Positions 12,792 to 24,055 of a stretch of DNA of 64,000 nt are shown piece after piece; positions within the stretch are counted from its first letter, which is position 1, and each line of letters opens with the position of its first letter. The notes under the pieces are model-generated. The model saw only the letters and a program-made list of their open reading frames with translations, made no database searches and had not been told where the DNA came from. Source of the DNA: Gentiana macrophylla (lineage: Eukaryota; Streptophyta; Magnoliopsida; Gentianales; Gentianaceae); contig JAOBSW010000630.1 of the NCBI GenBank assembly GCA_026214975.1, positions 1 to 64,000 on the forward strand. The letters run 5' to 3'. The position numbers were made by a program, and so were the translations under genes.

Positions 12792-12803
12792 CTCTCGATA
12801 CCA
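12792..12803 (-). promoter_or_regulatory. Copia primer binding site, unit 2
   Basis: The minus strand reads TGGTATCGAGAG, identical to the unit 1 site and two bases from LTR C. It resembles the initiator-Met tRNA primer site. Confidence 0.75.
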
Positions 12804-12805
12804 CT

Positions 12806-13337
12806 TGTTATAAACGGATGGAGATAACTTGGATCCAAGAAAGCGTAAATGAAGCAATCAAACATAAACAATCAAAGGAGAAAGCGAAACAAGAAGAACA
12901 TGATTTAACGTGGAAAACCTCTCGAGTGGGAGAGGTAAAAAACCACGGGCGTAAAAGAGATATTTTATTATGCAATTGAATTTTCTGATTTCAACACACC
13001 CGGATAATGAGACAACAATCTGTATTTATAGGCACAAATCCCTAAACCCTAGCCGCCAGGAATCTTTGTCTCAAGTACCATAAATACCCTACACGTGTCC
13101 TCCTTTTAATGACATTGTATAGCTATCACATAATGTGAATTAACGAGATGTGGGACCTGTTTGTATTCCAGACTCAAAGCAGACTATCACCTGGCTTGAT
13201 AGTCACCTGGCGATAGAAGCTCGAGAGACTCCACCCCTCTCGAAGCCACGAATTGAATACACTTCTCGGTGACCATCACTCGGTGAGTCTTCGGATTGGT
13301 TCCACCAAAATGTAGAGTTTAAGTCACCTTACTGACA
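12806..13337 (-). repeat. Copia LTR C (5' LTR of the dimer)
   Basis: This 532-bp LTR ends TGACA at 13337 and is followed by the target duplication TGGGA (13338-13342). The minus-strand TATA box TATAAATA is at 13023-13030. Confidence 0.92.
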
Positions 13338-15671
13338 TGGGACATTTGCTTATAATCGAATGCCATTTGGATTGTGCAACGCCCCCGCGACATTTCAACG
13401 GTGTATGATGTCATTATTTGCGGATATGGTGGAAGATTTCTTGGAAATCTTTATGGATGATTTCTCTGTATTTGGAGACGATTTCGATTCATGTCTCGCA
13501 CATCTAGCATGAGTGTTGAAGAGATGTGAAGAGACAAATCTTGTGCTTAACTGGGAGAAATGTCATTTGATGGTTACGGAAGGTATAGTACTAGGCCACC
13601 GCATATCAAAGAACGGTATAGAGGTGGATAGAGCCAAAGTTGAGGTGATCGAGAAACTACCTCCACCTACTAATCTTAAAACTTTGCGAGGTTTCTTAGG
13701 CCACGCCGGATTTTATCGTAGGTTTATCAAGGAATTTTCCTTGGTCTCTAGACCTCTTACCGAATTATTGGCCAAGGACGTACCATTCGTGTTTTCTAAC
13801 GAGTGCATAAAAGCTTTCAACGAAATAAAAGTAGATCGATTCGCACCCGTGCAGTCGCACCGGATTGGGATCTTCCGTTCGAACTGATGTGTGATGCAAG
13901 TGATACTGCTGTTGGCGCCGCTTTGGGTCAAAGAAAAGATAAGATCTTCAGACCTATTTATTATGCAAGTCGGACTTTGAACGCTGCCCAAAGAAACTAT
14001 GCAACAACGGAGAAGGAACTTTTGGCCGTTATCTTTGCTTTTGATAAGTTTAGATCTTACTTAGTGGGATCTAAAGTCACTGTGTGGACTGACCATGCGG
14101 CTCTTAAGTATCTCCTAGCAAAGCAAGATTCAAAGCCGAGACTGTTGAGATGGATTCTACTGCTGCAAGAATTTGACGTAGAAATCCGAGATAAGAAAGG
14201 AAGTGAGAACGTGGTGGCCAATCATCTATCGCGCTTACAATTAGAGGATGGTGAGGAATTACCTGAGATAGGAGAATCTTTTCCTGATGAACAACTTTTC
14301 TCCATCACCCCCATCAGGGGACATAATGATTGTGCTGCAGTTTCTTCGCAAATAGAGGTTGTGAAGGAGAAGAAGCAACCATGGTTTAGTTTGTTTGTCA
14401 ATTATCTATCCGCAAAGTACCTGCCACCGAATCTCACTGTCCTAGAAAGAAAAAAATTCTTTAAAGATCTTAGACATTATTATTGGGATGAACCGTACTT
14501 GTTTAAGCTAGGATCTGATAATGTTTTTCGAAGATGTGTTCCAGAGGAAGAGTATAATGATATCCTGAAGCATTGTCATTCTTATGAAGTTGGAGGACAC
14601 TACGGGGGAGATAAAACTGCGGCCAAAGTCCTCCAATGCGGTTTTTACTGGCCGACATTGTTTAAGGATGCACACCAATATGCAAAGGCATGTCATGCTT
14701 GTCAAATGGCAGGTAATATTTCAAGGAGGAATGAGATGCCACTCAAGAGCATCTTAGAAGTGGAGCTTTTTGACGTTTGGGGAATAGATTTTGTTGGACC
14801 CTTCACTTCATCATTATCTAACCGATATATCTTAGTTGCTGTAGACTATGTATCCAAATGGGTTGAGGCCATTGCTTCCCCTACTAACGATGCTAGGGTT
14901 GTGGTTAGATTCTTGAAGAAGAACATTTTTACAAGGTTTGGGACACCAAGGGCAATTATAAGCGACAATGGTAGTCATTTTTGTAATAAACCTTTTGAAC
15001 GGTCGATGATTAAGTATGGGGTTCGACATAAGCTAGCATCGACATATCACCCCTGAGACTAGTGGGACGGTAGAAGTCACCAATCGAGAGATAAAGCGTA
15101 TCCTGAGAAAATGTCAATACGACCGAAAAGGATTGGTCGTTACGTTTAGACGACGCTTTATGGGCTTATAGGATCGCATATAAAACCTCGATTGGAATGT
15201 CACCATATAGGATTGTTTTTGGAAAGGCATGTCATCTACTGTGGAAGGCTCGAGCACCGGGCCATGTGGGCAACAAGGATGCTAAATTTTGATGAGACGT
15301 TGGCCGGTGAGAAAAGGATGTTAGAATTAACTCGCTGGAGGAGTTTCGTTTAGAGGCATACGAGAATGCCAAGATTTTCAAGGAGCGCACAAAGAAGTTT
15401 CATGACAAAAGATTCTAGAGAGGACCTTTCAAGAGGGTGATCGGTTCTCTTGTACATTCAAGCGCTTAAGACTCTTCCCGGTAAGTTGAAATCAAGATGG
15501 TATGGCCCATTTCAAGTACAACGAGTCTTTCCTTCTGGAGCGGTGGAGCTATTAAATTTTAAAGACGAGTCCAGATTTGTGGTCAATAGACATCGTATTA
15601 AGCATTATCACGGGCTTCCGCCTGCTGCTGAGGAGGAGGTTTTGTACCTCGATGACCCTGTCTATGAATAA
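13338..15671 (+). pseudogene. Athila#1 pol, part 2: RT, RNase H, integrase
   Basis: The RT split by the copia dimer resumes at 13338 (FAYNRMPFGLCNAPATFQRCMM) with the catalytic FMDDF at about 13450-13465. A TGA at 13510-13512 replaces a probable Arg codon. The RNase H connection follows (LRGFLGHAGFYRRFI). After a frame change near 13830 the RNase H ([18 protein letters not shown]) and integrase read on to 15056. Integrase has its HHCC zinc finger (ending CHACQ near 14695-14710) and the first two catalytic Asp ([18 protein letters not shown]). The Glu-containing GTVEV segment follows the stop at 15057. The last frame, 15450-15671, is the integrase C-terminal domain ([15 protein letters not shown]...RHRIKHYHG). 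Confidence 0.92.
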
Positions 15672-17126
15672 ACCATCTTGAGCTGAGTCGAGCTAGCGAC
15701 TATAAACTTAGAACTACTACCTATAACTATCTTTTTCGTTTTTCTTTTTAATAAAGTAGCATGCGCCTATCACGGTTTTTTTCATCTCGCCATGTTCCGA
15801 GTCTAAGTTCGGAATAAACGAGGTTTTTTCCTTGATAGCCGTCATGTGAGTTTTTATCTAGGTTTAAATCCTTTTTGGTCTGGTCATGGCCGTATAAAAT
15901 AAAGTGGCTTAAACTGTTTTTAGATATCTATATCTAATTACTGCCACATTATTTTATAACTTCCATAGACATGGTATTTGACGATTTCGTGGAGCTTGTC
16001 TGTTTATACAGGATGTGTCTGTCTCTCCACGCTGTGCCGATGATTACTCCGATATTGTTCCTTTACTTGGGAGCCGTTTCCAGAGCTAAGTCTTTAATCT
16101 TGAACTCTCATTTATTTTTGTCATTGAGGACAATGCCATGTTTAAGTGGGGGGCAGGGGACTTAGCTATATACTGTGCTATATGTTGAAAAAGTCAAGGG
16201 GAAGGAATACTGTAAGCCCAATTTAAAATTTTTATGGATAAATGCCAAGATGTTTAACTCGTACCCTTAAATTTGTGAAGTTCTTACACTTAGAATTAAT
16301 AGGAAATGAACCAAGTTGCGTGAGTACGTGGTCATATTATACTTTTGCGATAAATTGTTAGTAGACTTAAGGATATTCATGCCAACAATTGCAAGTAGTT
16401 AAGTATTGTTCAATTACTCAACATATGAATCGCTTAGTACCGTATGAGTTATAATAATTGAAAGAAGTATGTGTACATTGCGTAGATAATTGGTTATGAG
16501 GACCAAAGGTTCGACATTTGTCAAGCGATGTATTCGATCTTCTAGCCAACAAAAGCGGAGTAATAAGCTTGGGACGTACCTGTGATTTGACAATGTATTA
16601 AAACACTGGGCTTGTAGTAACATTACCAAAGTAGCCCCGCGCTTGTGGTAATATTCGATGCTATACTTAATCTAAGATAGGGGGATACTCTATGAAAAGT
16701 TTTCTTCCTTGAGGTTAGTAGTATTCGAAAAATATGCAAAAATTGAAACAAATTTTTCGAATTTTCAGAGGCTTTGAGTAGTACTCGGTCTCCAAGTCCA
16801 AAAACCCTATAGATACGCTCTTGCTTATTGTTCTAGTGCTTTAACCATTGAGAGGCATAAGAAGTATGAATGCTGATGTTGGTGAATTTAGATATGAAGT
16901 CTGCATAAACTCTAATCTTGCTACATTTATATAAAACCAATGCACATGCACACAATCACTTCGATTCATAGCGAGTAGTGAATAATGCATATCTTATGAG
17001 CATGACTGGTATGAGTTGACTCGGGTTTCTTGTGTAAGTATGAGTTGACCACAGAAAATGTTGTCTTGGGGAATAACTTGTTAATGCTTTGTTCGGGACG
17101 AAGCAAAGTTTAAGTGGGGGGCATTT
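15672..17126 (+). mobile_element. Athila#1 3' non-coding region with two polypurine tracts
   Basis: No ORF with family resemblance is present, so the envelope-like gene reported in some Athila elements is missing or decayed. A polypurine tract (AAGTGGGGGGC) at about 17112-17122 lies five bases before the LTR, where plus-strand priming is expected. A second copy (AAGTGGGGGGCAGGGG) is about 970 bp upstream at 16143-16158. Confidence 0.75.
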
Positions 17127-18720
17127 TGATGACAGTTAAAATATACCTGTTTATGTCATCAATTCTAACCTTAAATCGGAGTTAATTGTATATATTTCAT
17201 GTTTAATCACGTGTTTATATTTATTATTTAATGATAAGTGATTATTAATATGATAATTGGTATTTAGCTATTTTTATTATAAAAGAGCAATTTATTTGTG
17301 CGATAAATGCTGATTTTGCAGATCATGATAAATCGGGAGGATAAATATCATTCAATTCGAAATCTCAAGATAATAAGGAAGAAAATCGGAGCGTTAATCA
17401 AGAGACAAATCAGATCAGCACGAAAGCATGCAGTGGGGAACAAGTTAGACAAGAAACGCGTTTAACATGTGCGAAAAGGAGGCTCGGTCGACCGAGCCAC
17501 TTCATTCGGTCGATCGAGGCGGAGGAGGTTCGATCACCCGAGGCTATCCAAACCGAAAACGCGTGCATATCTTCGAGATCCATCCTATGTCGGCAAAATC
17601 CTCTATATAAGCAGCAGCTACGAAATTGAGAACACACACCACTACAACACAAAACAATTCATATAATTTTAGATCTTAAGTTTTAGTTTTATTTTCTTTA
17701 TGTTCGTACATTGTGGATTCGTCGGATTCTCCGATTAGGGAGCGCATTAAAGAGTGGGAGTCACTCTCGTCTTCGAGGGTATGACTATTCAATTATGCAA
17801 TCTTTATTTGTAGATCGATGTATTTTATTATGGAGTAGTTTTCATTTGTATTGATTGCGTGATGTAGATTTATTTACGAACCCATGTGTTTAGGTTAAAG
17901 CGTTAAGAAGTAATCATGAGTTGTTCCGACACGTAGGCGTGTTCGGTCGACTAGACGTGTCACTCGGTCGCCCGAGTGCTATCGTTCGGTCGACCGAGCC
18001 TGGTAATGTGTAGGGCAATATTATGATCGGCTTCGACTACGTCAGATTCTCTGGATTGGAATTAAACGAGTAATTAAACTCGATCAACTTAGTTATTCGT
18101 CATCATAATTTAACATGAAACCTAAAAAGTGATTGTTACTTAGGATATAGATTGAATCGGCATCTAAGAAGTACGCCTTACCCTAGGAATGTTGCTTAGA
18201 TGAGGTTACGGTTTATACCGGCATCCCTAGTCTCGTAATTGTGTCGGGTTATATGAGATGGAGGCATTAAAAAGCGAAGTCACGTAATGGAGGCACGATG
18301 ATTTAGATGACCTAATTGGAGCTAAATCTACCTTGGGGATGACTCCGTAGTCACAATAATTAATCTTTAACGTTTGTTTTGTCTCGTTATCATCCTAATT
18401 CACATGGGGAGTTATAATCTACTAGCGTAATCAATACTATTTGTTTAGATAATATCAACCGTATTATCCGTGTTTTAGTAGTCTTTAGTTTGTCTTAGTG
18501 GTCTTTTGTGTCTTGTGGTTGTCACTATTTTATTTACTGCATTTAGTTGGTCGTAGACCACCTTTTCAATTTAGTTCTAATAGGATAAAGTTGTGTTTTG
18601 TTTGTGCCGAGTCTCTGTGGGATCGACCTCGACTCTATCTGTCTATACTACAATTGAACCTAGTTCTCTTGCTAGTGTGTTAGTAGGCATCGAGTTAATA
18701 ATTTAACTTGACCTCCATCA
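17127..18720 (+). mobile_element. Athila#1 3' LTR
   Basis: The LTR is 1594 bp with inverted termini TGATG...CATCA. A TATA box (CTATATAAG) lies near 17602-17610. Several CGGTCGACCGAG-type palindromic motifs occur at 17484-17545 and 17939-18000. The LTR end is homologous to those at 42902 and 52484 (CTATTGCTAGTAAGTG-like). It directly abuts coding sequence of the antisense gene of Tat#1, showing insertion into that gene. The matching 5' LTR is outside the window. Confidence 0.85.
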
Positions 18721-21099
18721 CGGGCCTTAGGCCGTATTTTGACCCCTTCTTTATCGAGGTCATGTGGAGCTTGGCGGCCCTCCCCTGTGATTTTACTCCC
18801 GGCGCCGTCAGGGTTGTCACGGCGTTCATCGTTCTCTGCCGGATTTTGGGAATGACCCCTCGATGAAGGTGTTCATGAAATTTTACACCTTCAGCAAAGA
18901 GGCCACAAATAAGGCCGATTTAAGCAATTTTCTGGCGACAAGGGCGAAGAAGTGTCGCATGTTCTACTGGACTTCGAATAAGGTTCACGGCTGGAACACG
19001 AGAGCCATGATGGTCGAGTCGAAGTCTGGGTGGCCTTTTCCGAAGTTCGAGGCGCGCCCCACAGAGAGATGTAATAGTGTTGTCGTGTCCAAAACTCTCG
19101 ATCATCTTTGCCGAGCAGGAACTTCTTGATAAACTTCTTGCGCTTCTCGGCTGGGATGATGAGAGTGAGACTCAGAAACAGACTTTTAGTTGGAGAAGCT
19201 TGATCGATCCTAAGGCCCCTTTCTGCTGTGTAGCCGGTATCCCTGGGCCGATCACGCGCCACCCGTAGTGAAGCGCCAAACCTGGGTGTTTATGAGGATT
19301 GGTATCTTTGAGTGTCATCATGGGAAGTGTTTCCCTACCCAGTGCCCGATCTGTACGGGGGTTGGAGAGCTGCGGCCCGCTAGTAATTTGCCTCATTGAT
19401 TTTGTTTTTCTTTCTCTAACTCTTTTTTGATAGGTTTATCCATTTATTTTGGGATTCCGACCATTTTTCCCTTGTGTGTTGCAGGTACCATGGTGCTCGC
19501 CAACACGAACAGGAATGCTGTGATGACCCGACTTAGGGATGAGAGGAAAGCTAGACAGGCCATGTTGGGTGCCAGTGAGCCTATGGATCCTCCCCCCGCT
19601 GTGAGTATGGAAGACCTTCCTGTTGCTGAGGAATCCTCTGCTACGGCGCTGCATGACGTTGTGTATGCAAGCAGCGGTGCCGTTGTTGCGAAATCGACCA
19701 GATATACCGCGGCTTCAGAGGTGAAGAAAACAGCTGCGGTCAATAAGGTGAAGAGAAAAAGACCTGCCGGGAGGAAAGATTCTATCCTGGTGGATGAGGA
19801 AGAGCCCTCGATTGATGTTTGTGCCGACCCCTCATCCAAGGGACCTAGGGCTGAAGGTGATCGGGGTTCCGGCGAGGTAATGGCATTGTTGATCTCGACC
19901 GAAGGTGCGAAGAGGTCGCGACATCGAGCTCCGCCACATCGGGCCGGTGCAGGGAGACTTGAGCAAAATAAAGGTCCATGCGGGATTCAAGGGGAAGCCG
20001 GCCCTATGGTTGGACCATGATTTTCTCAAACAGCCCCTTTCTTTAAAGACAGCTGGGGAATTATCTGCTTCTATTTCTAATGTGATTCCCCTGCGAAACC
20101 TGAAGTTAAAGCTGCCTGATGCCCCTCAACTGATGGTCGGTCATGGCGTTGTCAATCGGATTGCCCAGGCTGACGTGGTGGCGTCGACAGCCTCCTTGGG
20201 GCCTTCTTCCAGTCGGTAGCTCTTGTTCGAGACACTTGGCCTTTACGGGACTACGGCTAGCGCGGTAATGTACCTTTTTCTCTTTGAGTTTCCTCTTTTT
20301 TGAGTCATCTGGTTCTGAACCTTTTTCTTTTCAGGTTGCCACTAAGCTTAAGCAGATCGAGTGGGCTTGTGATGAAGACGCAAGGCAAATGGCGAGTCAG
20401 CTGGCTGAAATGAAAATGAAGATGATTGCTGAAGCGGATCGGGCAAACGCGGCGGAGCAGAAGGAGAAAGAGCTTGCGGCCGAAGTCCAAACCTTCTCTC
20501 GAAAATCTCAATCTCCTGCTGACCTCCAGAAGTCTGCAGAGTCGGAGAGGGAGAAGGCTCTTGCTAGGGTGACAGAGACCCATGAGCTTGTCGACCGGCT
20601 GAAGAGCGAGTTGAGTGAGTCTGAGGCCGCTGCTGCTGACACCGCCCGAAAAGTTAGTGATGCACTGCTAGACGGATTTGATCAGGGTTTCTACCATGCC
20701 TCGAGGTGTCTGAAGGAGTTTTGTGAAGATGCACCGGATCTCAAAACCTTGCAGGATTGGATAATCATGGATCAGGATGACCCTGAGCTGAGACTGTTTC
20801 AACCCGATCTTCCTTATACTGCCGTTCAAATTGAGGATTTCCGAGTCGAAAATCCGAAGCATGGTAAGCCGGTTTGGGATCCCCCTGCGGTCAACGAACG
20901 AAACCTTCGTGGCATGATGTTGGAAATGGAGAAAGAAGCTCTCGAGCTTGCTGCGAAGGAGGCAGGGGCCGCCACTACTGTTGCTGGAGCCGTCGCCATT
21001 AGCGCCGGTGAGGATAAGAGTCCCGAGGAGGATTGTGATAAGTTTTTGAATTTGACTGGGCCTCATGCTGAGACTCCTCCTTCAGATAAACAATCTTGA
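18721..21099 (+). pseudogene. Antisense gene in Tat#1: Transposase_28-like, coiled coil, probable introns
   Basis: This reads opposite to the Tat#1 polyprotein and lies beyond its integrase. The 5' part is cut off by the Athila insertion at 18720. The first block (18725-18850) encodes FFIEVMWSLAALPCDFTPGAVRVVTAFIVLCRI, like the plant gypsy-type transposon domain Transposase_28. Later frames are 18863-19129, 19427-20020 and 20284-21099. Probable introns end at CAG near 19483 (TTGCAG/GTACC) and 20334 (TTTTCAG/GTTGCC), the latter with a GTAATG donor near 20262. The last exon has a long heptad-rich coiled coil (about residues 20-120 of the 271-residue frame), then an acidic tail ending at TGA 21099. 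Function is unknown. The domain name is from recall of family pattern, not a search. Confidence 0.6.
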
Positions 21100-21978
21100 T
21101 TTGACATATTTTGGTTTTTGTTGTATTTCTGAATCCGACTGCTATCTTTCGGCTCCGGCCCTCTGCCTGTATCTTTTTTATAATGACTTTATATTTTGAG
21201 TGGTGCTTGATTTTTGCTTGTCCTGCATTTTTTCGAGTCCATTTGCTTTCTGAATGTATTGTATGCACGTGGGCCCCTCGTCTTGGTGAGGTCGGTAGCT
21301 CTCGTATCTGGAGTCGCCGAGACAAATAGTTTTCTTGTTTCTGTGCTCTGTAGTGCTAAGTTGCGGCCTTCTGCTTTCGGTGAGGTCGAATTTGACGTCG
21401 AGCTCACGAAAATAATTGAAACAACTTTTGTCCAAATTAAAAATTTCAAAGCGTGACCCCCTTGTTTCAAGTAAGATCGGTGCGGGCTTGGTTGAAATAG
21501 AGGTAGATTGTAAATAACCCGTCGTTGTTTGAAAATTTTTCATCCCGTTCCCCTTTGTTTCGAACAAGGTTGCGGATGAACTTGGTCAAAACAAGTTTTG
21601 AGTCATCGCACTCGTGCCCATTGTGAAAAAATCCTCCTCTTGGTTCTTCGGTTCTGGCGGCTTGATGACTGGTTAAAAAACTCCAATTATACGGCACCCT
21701 TGTTTTGAGTGGGATCGCGGGCTTTGTGCCTGGGTCCGACTCTAAACAACGTTCTCTTTGTGATTTGACGGTTCGACTTCCCCTGTCATGTCCCATCATA
21801 AAGCTGCGACGTTTGGCCAGCTGCCATTATTTTCATTCTTTGACGCTTGAGAAACCGTGAGCGAGGCCAACTCGCTCGTAATCGCGTTCAGCGTTAATGA
21901 GATTTCAATTTTTGAAATCTGAACAGGCGTCTCGCCCTTTCCGTTGGATTAGACTTTTTCCCTCCGTTGGATCATTTA
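21100..21978. mobile_element. Spacer inside Tat#1 between antisense genes
   Basis: This is a pyrimidine-rich plus strand with no convincing frame. It contains decayed repeats of a motif near CCCCTTGTTTCAAGTAAGATCG (21457, 21549 and 21699), loosely repeated every 90-150 bp. Confidence 0.5.
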
Positions 21979-21986
21979 TTTTTTGC

Positions 21987-21993
21987 TATAAAT
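21987..21993 (+). promoter_or_regulatory. TATA box upstream of antisense ORF 2
   Basis: TATAAAT followed by GGAGGGT sits 92 bp before the ATG at 22079. The same arrangement (TATAAAAGGAGGGT, 106 bp before the ATG) precedes the related ORF at 23306, which supports a real promoter rather than chance. Confidence 0.6.
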
Positions 21994-22078
21994 GGAGGGT
22001 TTTCTTTCACCTTTCTTCCATATATCATTCTGTTTTAATTTTCCCCCAGAAAAATTTTGCTCTGATTATTCTGCAGTC

Positions 22079-22888
22079 ATGGCCAACTTTGGTAATTCAA
22101 TTTTCTTTCAGACAGCTTCGCCTCTTGAAATTTCCAATTTTATGTCTGTCTTTAGTGATCTTCCTTTCCTGCCTGAAAGGGGTTTGAACCGCCGGAAAAT
22201 CTGTTATGCTCAACGCCAGCATACTGCCCGGATGGGGTGGTCTGATTTTCTGGAGGCACCCAGGGGGGTGTATAACGCCACCATTGTGCGGGAATTATAT
22301 TCCGCATTATCGGTGGTGGTTCTGCCTAATGCCTCCTCCACTGTTGTTCCTCTCCGGGGGGTTCATGTTGTTCTCTTCCCTGAGATCATCAATGAAGTCT
22401 TCCATTTACCTTCCCCTCCGGCCTATGCATATTATGAAACGGCTTGGAGCCTGGGCGAAGAAGTGAGGAGGCGTGTTTACGGGGCCGCTGCGCTTAGGCG
22501 GTTGATCCCTGGTGATTGGAATCCATTGCCCGAAGGCTATGCTTCAGAGATGTCCCAAGCTAGTCGGGAGTGGAAGAGGTTTATTAATTCCAGGGTTTTT
22601 CCTTCTTCGACGACGAAGAGATTTTCGAGGTGAATCGCATCTTCTTTATGCGATTCGGAGGAGGGTGAGAAGCGCATCGATTGGGGGTAGTTGATCTATC
22701 GCTCCATAATTACATTTTTGCCTAAGCACACCTCCATGGACCTATCCCCTTCCCCGGTGATCTCGCACTTGTGTGTTGGTGCTCCTGGGATGCCTGCGTC
22801 TCGTGATGATGTTCTTGTGCCGCCCCGTGCCAATGTCGAGTTCGCCCGTATTGATTCGGACACGTCGACGGATTCCGAAGCTAATTGA
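22079..22888 (+). pseudogene. Antisense ORF 2 of Tat#1 (putative plant transposon protein family, broken)
   Basis: Starting at the ATG at 22079 (MANFGNS), the frame shows LPERGLNRRKICYAQR, MGWSDFLEAP, a VRELYSALS block, VVPLRGVHVVLFPEIINEVF and SREWKRFINSR. The same blocks in the same order occur in the ORF at 23306, so the two are paralogues. The pattern resembles the Transposase_32 family of plant transposon-encoded proteins. The frame is lost near 22610 and resumes in others to 22888 (PRANVEFARIDSDTSTDSEAN). No enzymatic motif is visible and the molecular function is unknown. Confidence 0.6.
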
Positions 22889-23199
22889 GTTTAGATTTTC
22901 TTTTCGCTGTGTCTTGTTAATAATCGGCCTTGTAGGTCTTTGTTTGAATAAAAAATTTCTTTCTGCATCGTTTTTGTTTTGCTTATCCGGCCTCTTATTC
23001 TTTGGCGAGGTCGAAGTCGTTTGGAGTCTTGCGACCTTTGACCTAATCCTTGCGATTATGAATCGCTGCGACTGTTGGCCTAATAGGCGCATTAATGACC
23101 GTTGTTTTTTCGAAACGTCGGCCCCATTAATGTTGGGGTTGGCGTCTGAATTCAAACGTTCATGACCCCTTATCTTCCCGCCTCTTTGGTTTCTTGGCC

Positions 23200-23207
23200 T
23201 ATAAAAG
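23200..23207 (+). promoter_or_regulatory. TATA box upstream of antisense ORF 3
   Basis: TATAAAAG within CCTATAAAAGGAGGGT lies 106 bp before the ATG at 23306 and matches the site upstream of ORF 2. Confidence 0.65.
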
Positions 23208-23305
23208 GAGGGTCTTCTCCTCCTTCTTTCTTTGCTATTTTTCTGCGACTTTCTCTTTATTTTGAGAGTATATCTTCAAACTCTGTGTATTTCTATTACT
23301 TTGTT

Positions 23306-24055
23306 ATGTCTTCTTCGTCTGAGAGCTCTGACCCAGAGTCTGATGTCTCTAACCCTACTCTAGATGAGGGGCTTTCAGTATGCTTCCGTCTGACTGCCTC
23401 TCCGATGCCCAAACGTTACTTCCATAATTTTTTCAGCAACTGCCCTCTTATGCAGGAGAGAGGCCTGAATCAGGAACGTATTGGTCCAGGCCACCGGGCT
23501 AGAATTCTTGCCAATGGTTGGGAAATATTCGTGGCTCCTCCGGTTGGGGAGTACAACCTGACATTGGTGCGTGAATTTTATTCCGCCTTGTCGGTGGATA
23601 ATGATGCTGAGGATACCACCACCGTTGTTGTTCGTGGAGTGATGGTGAACTTTACTTCGGCCGCTATCAATGAGTTTTATGGCCTCCCTAATCCTGCTGA
23701 GGATTATGACGTCCTTTGGGACCTTAAAGATCCGATCAACTATTTTGGCACTCTTGCTGAAGCATTTGAGTCTCTGTTGCGACACGAGTGGGTGAATGAT
23801 ATGGAGGTTAGAGTCCATATGCTCAGTCGCCCGGAGAGGGAATGGAAACGCTTCTTAAACTCTCGGGTTTTTTGCATGCCCGATTATAAGGTGGTCACTG
23901 AACCTGAGGCGTTTGTTCTTCACGCCCTTTCGTTGCTGGACGTGCCAATTAACTGGGGTCGAGTGATTCACCAAGAGGCGATCAAGTTCGCCCGGTTGAG
24001 GGATGGCGGTCTGGTTATGCCATTTTCTTGGATGATCTCCAACATATGTATCTGA
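23306..24055 (+). CDS. Antisense ORF 3 of Tat#1 (putative plant transposon protein family)
   Basis: The open frame extends upstream to 23162, but the ATG at 23306 (MSSSSESSDPESD) is preferred because it follows the TATA box at a normal distance. The protein of about 249 residues has an acidic Ser-rich start, then PMPKRYFHNFFSNCP, ERGLNQERIGPGHRARIL, LVREFYSALSV, VVRGVMVNFTSAAINEFYGLP, EREWKRFLNSRV and a hydrophobic C-terminus ending at a TGA at 24053-24055. It is a paralogue of ORF 2 and the best-preserved frame in this antisense cluster. It resembles Transposase_32-type plant transposon proteins. The function is not known. Confidence 0.65.
   Translation: MSSSSESSDPESDVSNPTLDEGLSVCFRLTASPMPKRYFHNFFSNCPLMQERGLNQERIGPGHRARILANGWEIFVAPPVGEYNLTLVREFYSALSVDNDAEDTTTVVVRGVMVNFTSAAINEFYGLPNPAEDYDVLWDLKDPINYFGTLAEAFESLLRHEWVNDMEVRVHMLSRPEREWKRFLNSRVFCMPDYKVVTEPEAFVLHALSLLDVPINWGRVIHQEAIKFARLRDGGLVMPFSWMISNICI

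Larger units (their letters stand above)
3270..13337 (-). mobile_element. Tandem Ty1/copia dimer (LTR-int-LTR-int-LTR)
   Basis: Three near-identical LTRs of about 533 bp (3270-3802, 8033-8566, 12806-13337) alternate with two colinear internal regions (3803-8032 and 8567-12805, about 4.23 kb each), all on the minus strand. Only the outermost LTRs are flanked by a target duplication (TGGGA). The inner LTR is shared. Domain order within each unit, read on the minus strand, is gag, zinc knuckle, protease, integrase, RT, RNase H, which is the copia order. The Gag type (UBN2-like) and the overall match to TNT1-94-like proteins suggest the Tork lineage. That lineage call is an inference. Confidence 0.93.

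Noticed and set aside
15672..17126. Envelope-like gene of Athila
   Set aside because: No frame longer than about 70 codons and no membrane segment pattern was found.
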